Origin: Candidatus Komeilibacteria bacterium
GTDB lineage: Bacteria > Patescibacteriota > Patescibacteriia > UBA1558 > S5-K13
DNA length: 5,567 bases
Direction of reading: 5' to 3'
Assembly (NCBI GenBank): GCA_030591905.1
Contig: JAUVAE010000049.1
Location: forward strand, 1 to 5,567
The position numbers and the translations under genes were made by a program. Under the pieces are notes generated by a model. It made no database searches. It saw only the letters and a list, made by a program, of their open reading frames with translations, and was not told where the DNA came from. Below are positions 1 to 5,567 of this stretch, in pieces (the stretch's first letter is position 1; the number at the start of each line of letters is the position of its first letter).

Positions 1-2
1 AT

Positions 3-53
3 TTTACTATAACAGAGCAACAATTAGATTTTATTAAATTTTATTCTAATTAA
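3..53 (+). CDS. 3' end of an upstream gene (partial, unidentified)
   Basis: The frame beginning at base 3 is open from the window edge and ends at TAA 51-53. It reads FTITEQQLDFIKFYSN, a credible mixed-polarity C-terminal tail. The other two forward frames stop at 10-12 and 35-37. Only 16 residues are visible, so no family or function can be given. The same strand and the short spacer to the next gene suggest it belongs to the same polysaccharide locus. This is an inference from one short open stretch and could be chance. Confidence 0.4.
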   Translation, partial: FTITEQQLDFIKFYSN

Positions 54-95
54 AGAATATAAATATCCATATTTAATTTAAAAGAAATATATTCT
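54..95. repeat. AT-rich inverted repeat just after the upstream stop codon
   Basis: An 8-base arm at 54-61 (agaatata) is perfectly complementary to 88-95 (tatattct). A second palindrome, taaatat-cc-atattta, lies at 60-75 and overlaps the left arm. A run of eight T follows at 107-114. It starts one base after the presumed stop at 51-53, so it could be a weak terminator or attenuator between the two genes. The stems have almost no G-C pairs and the T run is 11 bases past the stem, so in DNA this AT-rich it may be chance. Confidence 0.2.
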
Positions 96-117
96 ATTAA
101 TAATGATTTTTTTTAAA

Positions 118-161
118 TTTGAAATTAATGTAGTTAGAGTATCTTCTCAGCTTTATATTTT
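118..161 (+). promoter_or_regulatory. Possible Bacteroidota-type promoter ahead of the glycosyltransferase operon
   Basis: Flavobacterial promoters typically have TTG near -33 and TAnnTTTG near -7. Here TTTG at 118-121 is followed after 18 bases by TATCTTCT (140-147), which matches four of six defined -7 positions. A better -7 match, TATATTTT at 154-161 (five of six), has only TTA at 134-136 in the right place upstream, 17 bases away. Either would give a short leader before the ATG at 182. In such AT-rich DNA these matches are weak. The rest of the 54-181 spacer shows no small ORF or RNA gene. Confidence 0.2.
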
Positions 162-181
162 AAAACCTTTTATTTGAGAAA

Positions 182-1513
182 ATGCTATTTGACTTTTTAA
201 AATTTTTGCAGCCCACCCATTATTATTCTTTATTTAAAAAAGATGGAGTAAGTGTTTTTCCTATTGCTGAAAAACTGCCGGAAAATGTCTTGATAAAATT
301 AGATAAAGATGATTTTTTTATAAGTGAAAAGTCAAAAGAATATGACTTGTCATGGCAAGCTATTCAAAAAGGATATATTGGGTCTGTTGAAACTTATAGG
401 GAGTTTTATAAAGTTCCTTTAGTTGATGAGTATCGGTTTGTTAGAAAGTATTTTAATCCACTTTGGGCAAGCTATATATTACTATTACGGTTGTTGAGTT
501 TTAAGAATCCGATAAGAGAATTTTCTGCTTGGAACAAATCAAAAAAGTTTAAACGGAGTAATTATTTAAAAACCCCTATTGTTTATGAAAATTGGGAGAA
601 TTTCAATTCTGGTTTAATAGATAAGAATCCGATGGTTACGGTAGTAATTCCTACGCTAAATCGATATCCCTATTTAAAAGATGTATTGTTGGATTTAGAA
701 AATCAAGATTATAATAATTTTGAAGTAATAGTGGTGGATCAATCGGAGCCTTTTCAAAAAGAATTTTATAATGATTTTAAATTGAATATCAATTTAATAT
801 ATCAAGAAGAAAAAGCACTTTGGTTGGCTCGTAATAGAGCAATTCAAAAATCGAAAGGAGATTTATTGTTGCTGTTTGATGATGACAGCCGTATAGAGAA
901 AGACTGGATTAGAAATCATTTAAAGTGCATCGATTTTTTTAATGCAGAAATTTCATCAGGAGTTTCTATTTCAGCAGTAGGGGCAGAAGTTCCAGAAAAT
1001 TATTCTTTTTTTAGAGTTTCCGATCAAATAGATACCGGAAATGTACTGATTAAAAAGGAAGTATTTAAAACAATAGGATTGTTTGATCGTCAGTTTGAAA
1101 AACAGCGAATGGGAGATGGAGAATTTGGCTTACGAGCACATTTAAAAGGGTTTTTGAATATTTCTAACCCATATGCAGAAAGATTGCATTTAAAAGTGGG
1201 AACAGGGGGTTTGCGACAAATGGGTTCTTGGGACGGGTTTAGACCAAAAGGGTTATTTAATCCTAGACCAATTCCAAGTGTAATTTATTTATTTAGAAAA
1301 TATTTTGGAAATCATAGAACTAAATTGTCCCTACTAAAAACAATACCGCCGTCAATAATGCCTTATCGTTTTAAGAAAAGTAAAAATATGTTACTTTTGG
1401 GTATATTTATTTCAGTATTATTAACTCCATTTATATTAATTCAAGTAAGTATATCTTGGAGTAGAGCATCAAAAAAATTAACCCAAGGACCCCTAATTGG
1501 TGAACTCAACTAA
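182..1513 (+). CDS. Family 2 glycosyltransferase with N-terminal extension and C-terminal membrane segment
   Basis: This 443-residue protein is probably an inverting sugar transferase that adds one sugar to a lipid-linked glycan at the cytoplasmic membrane. The GT-A fold covers about residues 151-340: the opening strand VTVVIPTLNR (152-161), VIVVDQSEP with nucleotide-binding D186, the metal-binding DDD motif at 233-235 in LLLFDDDSRI, GNVLIKKEVF (286-295), and MGDGEFGLRAH (310-320), where D312 is the likely catalytic base in place of the more usual ED pair. Residues 1-150 precede the catalytic domain, carry a hydrophobic patch at about 94-107, and resemble no domain I can name. A hydrophobic segment at about 403-424 probably anchors the C-terminus. 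The ATG at 182 is the natural start, since the frame is stopped at 161-163; there is no clear Shine-Dalgarno. The 3' end overlaps the next gene by 14-17 bases. The donor and acceptor sugars cannot be deduced. Confidence 0.9.
   Translation: MLFDFLKFLQPTHYYSLFKKDGVSVFPIAEKLPENVLIKLDKDDFFISEKSKEYDLSWQAIQKGYIGSVETYREFYKVPLVDEYRFVRKYFNPLWASYILLLRLLSFKNPIREFSAWNKSKKFKRSNYLKTPIVYENWENFNSGLIDKNPMVTVVIPTLNRYPYLKDVLLDLENQDYNNFEVIVVDQSEPFQKEFYNDFKLNINLIYQEEKALWLARNRAIQKSKGDLLLLFDDDSRIEKDWIRNHLKCIDFFNAEISSGVSISAVGAEVPENYSFFRVSDQIDTGNVLIKKEVFKTIGLFDRQFEKQRMGDGEFGLRAHLKGFLNISNPYAERLHLKVGTGGLRQMGSWDGFRPKGLFNPRPIPSVIYLFRKYFGNHRTKLSLLKTIPPSIMPYRFKKSKNMLLLGIFISVLLTPFILIQVSISWSRASKKLTQGPLIGELN
1485..1489 (+). 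promoter_or_regulatory. Shine-Dalgarno-like AAGGA before the second glycosyltransferase
   Basis: AAGGA at 1485-1489 lies inside the end of the preceding gene, 7 bases before TTG 1497 and 10 bases before GTG 1500. It is the clearest ribosome-binding-like sequence in the window and precedes a gene with no nearby ATG. Bacteroidota rely little on Shine-Dalgarno pairing, so its role is uncertain, and it does not by itself choose between the two starts. Confidence 0.35.
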
Positions 1514-2600
1514 AATACTTTTTATAACTTCAGAAGTCCCGCCACAACCTGGTGGAATTGGGAATCATGCACATAATTTAGCTTTGTCACTTCAAAAGGA
1601 AGGAAAACAGCTTGTTGTAATTTCTGATGTTCGTTCGAAAGATGGAAAACCAGAAAAAGAGTTTGATGCTCAATTGCCTTTTCAAATACAACGAATTAAA
1701 AGAAGAAGAATTATTTTAATTTCTTATTTTGATCGGTTTTATAACGCCTTAAAATTTATTAAAACCGTTGACACGGTATTGGCATCAGGTAAATTCTCTT
1801 TATGGTTGGTTTTTTTTCTAAAACTAATTTATATTAAAAAATACATTGCTATTATTCACGGTTCTGAGGTTTTATTACCTAGTAAAATTCAAAGAAAATT
1901 CACTGATAATAGCTTGAGAAAATTTAATAGTGTAATTGCAGTATCAAATTATACGAAGTCGTTAGTAGAAGGTTTGTCGTTAAAAAATTTAGTTGTCATT
2001 CCAAATGGATTCACTCTTCCAATATTAGATACAAAAAATTTAACACATCAAAAACCAACTAATTTACAATTATTAACTGTTGGGAATGTAACCCTGCGAA
2101 AAGGGCAGCATAATGTGGTAAAATCAATTCCAATTTTACTACAGAAATATCCCAATTTAAAATACCATATTGTTGGGATACCTACTGAAAAAGAAAAGAT
2201 TGAAAATTTAGCAAAGGAATTGAATGTTTTAAATCATATTATATTTCATGGCAAAGTTTCAGAAGAAAAAAAATGGAAATTAATGCAGTCATGTTCTCTA
2301 TTTATAATGTTGAGTGAAGCTACTGAAAAAGGAGAAGTGGAAGGCTTTGGTATTGGGTTATTGGAAGCCAATTCACTGGGGATACCTTCGATTGGTGCGA
2401 TTGGGTGCGGAATTGAAGATGCAATTGAAGATGGTAAATCAGGAATTTTAATTAACGCAAAACAATCAAAAGATGTTTTGAAAGCAGTTAGTAAGATTGA
2501 AGAATCGTATCTTGAATTTTCAGAAAACGCTAAAATATTGTCAAGAAATTTTAGTTGGGATATAATCGTAATACAATACTTAGAAGTGCTAGATAAATGA
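1500..2600 (+). CDS. Family 4 glycosyltransferase (GT-B fold), non-ATG start
   Basis: This is a probable retaining, nucleotide-sugar-dependent transferase of about 366 residues, the usual size for GT4. Numbered from TTG 1497, the N-terminal Rossmann domain has KILFITSEVPPQPGGIGNHA (6-25), the glycine-rich donor/acceptor loop. HGSE (121-124) and VIAVSNYTKSL (146-156) follow, then the domain hinge VIPNGF (167-172). The C-terminal donor-binding domain starts at LLTVGNVTLRKGQ (192-204), with R201/K202 likely contacting the donor phosphates. The family EX7E motif is E282 to E290 in EGFGIGLLE. The frame has a stop at 1494-1496 and no ATG until deep inside the protein, so only TTG 1497 or GTG 1500 can start it; I chose GTG as the commoner codon. 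It overlaps the upstream gene by 14 bases and shares ATGA with the downstream one, implying coupled translation. The sugar specificity is unknown. Confidence 0.9.
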   Translation: MNSTKILFITSEVPPQPGGIGNHAHNLALSLQKEGKQLVVISDVRSKDGKPEKEFDAQLPFQIQRIKRRRIILISYFDRFYNALKFIKTVDTVLASGKFSLWLVFFLKLIYIKKYIAIIHGSEVLLPSKIQRKFTDNSLRKFNSVIAVSNYTKSLVEGLSLKNLVVIPNGFTLPILDTKNLTHQKPTNLQLLTVGNVTLRKGQHNVVKSIPILLQKYPNLKYHIVGIPTEKEKIENLAKELNVLNHIIFHGKVSEEKKWKLMQSCSLFIMLSEATEKGEVEGFGIGLLEANSLGIPSIGAIGCGIEDAIEDGKSGILINAKQSKDVLKAVSKIEESYLEFSENAKILSRNFSWDIIVIQYLEVLDK

Positions 2601-3715
2601 AACTAACCATCATTTCACATACAAAACATTTTAGAAATAAAGAAGGAACTATTGTAGGTTGGGGGCCAACTATTACCGAATTAAATCAATTAGCAAATGA
2701 TTTTGATCAAATAACCCATGTTGCTATGTTTTATAAAGGAGAATCGCCACAAAGTTCAATGCCTTATACATCAAATAAAATAAAGTTTGTTGCTTTACCT
2801 GTCTTAGGGGGAAAAACAATATTGAGTAAACTAAAATCCATTCTCTTAGCTCCAAGAGTCATCAATATTGTTTCAAAAGAAATCAATAAATCCGATGTGT
2901 TTCAATTAAGAGCACCTACTGGGATAGGAGTTTTTCTGATTCCTTTTCTAACAATTTTTGTAAAGAAAAAAGGGTGGTATAAATATGCTGGGAATTGGAT
3001 GCAAAATAACCCTCCATTTGGATATCGATTACAACGTTGGATGTTAAAAAAACAAAGAAGAAAAGTTACAGTTAATGGAGAATGGAAAAACCAATCAAAT
3101 AATATTTTGGCTTTTGAAAACCCTTGTTTAACCCAAGAAGATAGAGGAGTAGGAGAAGCGTATTGCAATCATAAAAATATTAATGAAAATATTAATTATT
3201 GTTTTGTAGGAGGTCTAAATAATAATAAAGGGATTGATAAAATTATTGATGCTTTTAAAGAGATTAATTCTGATAAAATTGGAACATTACATATTGTTGG
3301 GTGTGGTGTTTTAAAATCAGAATTAGAGCAAGTGGCTAGTAGGCTATCAATTAATATAGTATTTTATGGCTCCTTACCAAAGGAGAGGGTACAAGAGATT
3401 TATAAAAATTCCCATTTTATAATATTACCATCACTAAGCGAAGGATTCCCTAAGGTAATTGGAGAAGCAATGAATTATGGTTGTGTGCCAATTGTTTCTG
3501 ATATCTCTTGTATTGGACAATATGTAAAAAATGGTAATAATGGATTTTTAATAGATCCAATAACTATAGAAGAAATAAAAAAAGAAATTAGAAAAAGCTT
3601 GACTATTACTAATAAGGAATTTAAAGACTATATTTCTAAAAATTATAATTTAGCTTATAAATTTACTTATGATTATTATTTAGAGAGAATTAAAAATATA
3701 TTTAAATACAATTAA
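2597..3715 (+). CDS. Family 4 glycosyltransferase (GT-B fold)
   Basis: This 372-residue protein is probably a second retaining sugar transferase of the same pathway. The N-terminal half begins MKLTIISHTKHF and has GWGPTITELNQLAN (21-34) where most GT4 enzymes carry the GG-rich loop, so its acceptor side differs from the preceding gene. VFQLRAPTGIGVF (101-113) lies at the end of the first domain's core. The C-terminal domain opens with YCFVGGLNNNKGID (201-214), continues through LHIVGCG (231-237), and carries the EX7E motif as E282 to E290 in EGFPKVIGE, followed by GCVPIVSD (295-302). The ATG at 2597 overlaps the previous stop by four bases (ATGA), a typical coupled start. A short tandem repeat in the interdomain linker is listed separately. 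The protein ends at TAA 3713-3715, exactly where the next membrane protein's frame seems to begin. The family is clear; the donor and acceptor are not. Confidence 0.9.
   Translation: MKLTIISHTKHFRNKEGTIVGWGPTITELNQLANDFDQITHVAMFYKGESPQSSMPYTSNKIKFVALPVLGGKTILSKLKSILLAPRVINIVSKEINKSDVFQLRAPTGIGVFLIPFLTIFVKKKGWYKYAGNWMQNNPPFGYRLQRWMLKKQRRKVTVNGEWKNQSNNILAFENPCLTQEDRGVGEAYCNHKNINENINYCFVGGLNNNKGIDKIIDAFKEINSDKIGTLHIVGCGVLKSELEQVASRLSINIVFYGSLPKERVQEIYKNSHFIILPSLSEGFPKVIGEAMNYGCVPIVSDISCIGQYVKNGNNGFLIDPITIEEIKKEIRKSLTITNKEFKDYISKNYNLAYKFTYDYYLERIKNIFKYN
3174..3197 (+). repeat. 12-base tandem repeat in a glycosyltransferase linker
   Basis: The unit aaaatattaatg is followed directly by aaaatattaatt, 11 of 12 bases identical. 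In frame it encodes KNIN-ENIN (residues 193-200), just before the C-terminal Rossmann domain of the second GT4. The unit is a multiple of three, so copy-number change would lengthen the linker without breaking the frame. It is probably a small slippage duplication in a tolerant region. Confidence 0.6.
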
Positions 3716-3776
3716 AAAGAGATTAAAAAATAAAGATCAGATTTTTCTTGCAATCCTATTTCATATAGGGTTAGGG

Positions 3777-5066
3777 GTGATTGCTTTTATATTCCGTCCA
3801 ATTATGATGCTTTATTTGGGGATAATTATTCTATATTTTTTATTGCGAATTGTAAACTCCAAACCCAATAATAGAGTAAAAGAAGTTTTGATAGCATGTG
3901 CTTATGTAGCGGGTTCTGAAGTTTTTTTTAGAATGACCAAAGCTTATTTTTTATATGAAACAGGAAAGTATTTAGTCATGTTTTTTATTGTTCTAGGGTT
4001 ATTTTATAATAGCTTTAAAAGAAAAGCTTATCCCTATGCAATATTTTTTATTTTTCTCTTTCCTGCCATATTTGTGTCCTCACAAGAATTAAGTTATGAT
4101 GTTGATTTTAGAAAAGCAGTGTTATTTAATTTAAGTGGCCCATTATGTTTAATTTTTGTTGCAATTTACACCTATGGTAAAACTCTGACTTATAAAGATT
4201 TTCTAAGTGTTTTAAATTATTTAGTGTATCCATTAATTTCAATGACAGTGTATGTCTTTTTATACAATCCAGATTTAAGAGGTATAATTACGAATACTGC
4301 TGCTAATTCAGCTGCTACTGGAGGATATGGTCCTAATCAAGTGTCGACAATCTTAGGTTTGGGGATTTTTGTGTTATTTACTAGATTATTAATTCCTTAT
4401 AATAAAAAGACAATTCACTTTTTAATGATGTTTTTTTTAGCAGCCATGGTATATCGTGGAATTTTATCTTTTTCACGGGGAGGTATATTAACGGCAGTTA
4501 TAATGAGTATTGCATTTTTAATTATTTATTTTTCATTAACGAATTTAAAATCAAAAGTTAGTTCGGTAGTTAAGCTTCTAGGAGTTCTAGGAGTCATCGC
4601 GTTTATATGGACGCTAACTATTATGCAAACAGGTGGTTTGATTGAGAATAGGTACACTAATAAAGATGCTTTAGGTAGAGAAAAGGAAGATATAACTACA
4701 GGGAGAGGTGATATAATTAATACAGAATTAGATGCTTTTTTTAAGCACCCTTTTTTAGGAGTAGGAGTAGGGCATATGAAGTTTATAAGGTTAGAAGAAA
4801 CAGGGATTAAAGCTGCTTCCCATAATGAAATATCTAGAATGCTTTCTGAACATGGAATGTTTGGTATCCTCGCTTTACTAATCTTAATAGTAACTCCAAT
4901 TATTAATAACCCATTGGGAATAAAAAACATTTATTTTTACCCTTTATTATTATTTTGGTTCCTTACCATAAGTCATTCCGCTATGCGTATTGCAGCTCCT
5001 GCTTTCATTTATGGATTAAGTTTAATAACAATCACTCGTGAAAAAAAAACTCCTCTACATAGGTAA
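3777..5066 (+). CDS. wzy: Wzy-like polysaccharide polymerase / O-antigen ligase family membrane protein
   Basis: This is a polytopic inner-membrane protein of 429 residues from GTG 3777, with roughly 11-13 hydrophobic segments, for example near 8-26, 65-80, 86-101, 115-133, 187-205, 213-230, 236-254, 264-284, 356-377 and 385-399. The Wzy_C/O-antigen-ligase signature is good: SFSRGG with R234, a large loop at about 285-355 containing TGRGDI (308-313), then HPFLGVGVGHMKF (324-336), and ASHNEISRMLSEHGMFG (347-363) with H349. Among glycosyltransferases, the likeliest role is joining lipid-linked repeat units in the periplasm (Wzy). A ligase role cannot be excluded because the families share this domain. 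GTG 3777 is the first conventional start, but the same frame is open from 3684 and reads as good membrane-protein sequence before it, so the true N-terminus is probably about 22 residues longer (see findings). The C-terminus overlaps the next gene by 29 bases. Confidence 0.85.
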   Translation: MIAFIFRPIMMLYLGIIILYFLLRIVNSKPNNRVKEVLIACAYVAGSEVFFRMTKAYFLYETGKYLVMFFIVLGLFYNSFKRKAYPYAIFFIFLFPAIFVSSQELSYDVDFRKAVLFNLSGPLCLIFVAIYTYGKTLTYKDFLSVLNYLVYPLISMTVYVFLYNPDLRGIITNTAANSAATGGYGPNQVSTILGLGIFVLFTRLLIPYNKKTIHFLMMFFLAAMVYRGILSFSRGGILTAVIMSIAFLIIYFSLTNLKSKVSSVVKLLGVLGVIAFIWTLTIMQTGGLIENRYTNKDALGREKEDITTGRGDIINTELDAFFKHPFLGVGVGHMKFIRLEETGIKAASHNEISRMLSEHGMFGILALLILIVTPIINNPLGIKNIYFYPLLLFWFLTISHSAMRIAAPAFIYGLSLITITREKKTPLHR

Positions 5067-5567
5067 TCAACTATCTAAAACTGGTAATACGGTTACCTCA
5101 ATAGAAACGTTAGGGTCTTTTCTTTCTAATGAGGGGTATATAATAATAACTGCTTCTAGTGAGCAAAACAAAGTATTGAGAATGTTAGATATGCTTTGGC
5201 AAACCTATAAGAATAGAAATAAGGTTGATATTGTTTTAATTGATACTTACAGTACACAAAACTTTTACTATACAGTTTGGGTAGCTAAATTATGTAGGAT
5301 ATTTAATAATCATTATATTCCTATATTAAGAGGAGGAAACCTCCCAAATCGACTTAAAAAAAGCCCCAAATTATCTAAAGTTTTATTTAATGGAGCTAAA
5401 ACTAATATTGCTCCCTCTAAATTTCTACTTGAAGCATTTAAAGAGGAAGGATATACCAATCTTACTTACATCCCTAATACTATTGAAATTAATAATTATC
5501 CTTTTTATCTTCGAAAAAAAATTAAAATCAAATTATTATGGGTTCGATCTTTTGCAGAACTTTACAA
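5038..5567 (+). CDS. Family 4 glycosyltransferase, N-terminal part (cut by window end)
   Basis: The frame is open from 5029 to the right edge, giving 176 complete codons with no stop. It begins VKKKLLYIGNQLSKTGNTVT, the first strand and loop of a GT-B N-terminal domain, and continues with SIETLGSFLSNEG (21-33) and VDIVLIDTYS (63-72). ILRGGNLPNR (96-105) sits where GT4 proteins have their HG motif, followed by NIAPSKFLLEAF (123-134) and the hinge IPNTIEI (145-151). It then enters the C-terminal domain at KLLWVRSFAELY (165-176). The EX7E motif lies beyond the window. A stop at 5026-5028 and the lack of any other start before the conserved strand make GTG 5038 the only reasonable initiator. The start lies within the polymerase gene (29-base overlap), so translation is probably coupled. 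It is probably a third retaining transferase of the same polysaccharide pathway; the sugar is unknown. Confidence 0.85.
   Translation, partial: MKKKLLYIGNQLSKTGNTVTSIETLGSFLSNEGYIIITASSEQNKVLRMLDMLWQTYKNRNKVDIVLIDTYSTQNFYYTVWVAKLCRIFNNHYIPILRGGNLPNRLKKSPKLSKVLFNGAKTNIAPSKFLLEAFKEEGYTNLTYIPNTIEINNYPFYLRKKIKIKLLWVRSFAELY

Noticed and set aside
1810..1817. T8 tract as a phase-variation site in the first GT4 (similar T8 runs at 3922-3929 and 4431-4438)
   Set aside because: These lie in hydrophobic stretches where TTT and TTA codons are expected at this base composition. Their position near no start or gene boundary gives no special reason to suspect switching.
2902..3168. Minus-strand ORF of 88 codons
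   Set aside because: It lies wholly inside the second GT4 gene, whose protein has clear family motifs. The antisense translation shows no recognisable domain and is best explained as a shadow.
3716..3776. Treating 3716-3776 as a non-coding spacer with a promoter or terminator
   Set aside because: No stem-loop or convincing promoter is visible, and the polymerase frame runs through it with coding-like, membrane-protein content.
4756..4772. Repeated gtagga-like triplets
   Set aside because: This encodes the GVGVG turn of the conserved Wzy_C motif, so protein constraint explains it rather than a functional DNA repeat.
4526..4930. Minus-strand ORF of 134 codons
   Set aside because: It is antisense to the most conserved part of the polymerase (TGRGD, HPFLGVG, ASHNE). 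Its composition mirrors that gene, and it has no separate motif or context.

Overview
The window is AT-rich (visibly around 30% G+C) and all its genes read on the + strand. Nearly every base from 182 to the right edge is coding, with overlapping or almost touching genes, so this looks like the interior of one long operon. Codon bias toward A/T-ending codons, the near absence of Shine-Dalgarno sequences, and the style of the glycosyltransferases and the polymerase suggest a member of the Bacteroidota, most likely a Flavobacteriaceae bacterium. The genus cannot be fixed from the sequence.

Layout: 3-53 is probably the last 16 codons of an upstream gene. 54-181 is a very AT-rich spacer with an inverted repeat and weak promoter-like elements. 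Then follow a family-2 glycosyltransferase with an extra N-terminal domain and a C-terminal membrane segment (182-1513), two family-4 glycosyltransferases (about 1500-2600 and 2597-3715), a polytopic Wzy/O-antigen-ligase-family protein (3777-5066, probably beginning further upstream near 3711), and a third family-4 glycosyltransferase (5038 to the window end) that is cut by the right edge.

Taken together this is part of a surface polysaccharide locus (O-antigen, capsule or exopolysaccharide). The glycosyltransferases would add sugars one by one to a lipid-linked repeat unit on the cytoplasmic face. After flipping, the Wzy-type protein would polymerise the repeat units in the periplasm. No flippase, initiating sugar-phosphate transferase, sugar-nucleotide biosynthesis gene or chain-length regulator lies inside the window, so the sugar identities and polymer type stay unknown.

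I do not see a new kind of system. The points most worth a second look are at gene boundaries. The polymerase reading frame continues convincingly upstream of any ATG, GTG or TTG codon. Two other genes can only start at GTG or TTG. The last gene begins GTG followed by nine A residues inside the end of the polymerase gene.
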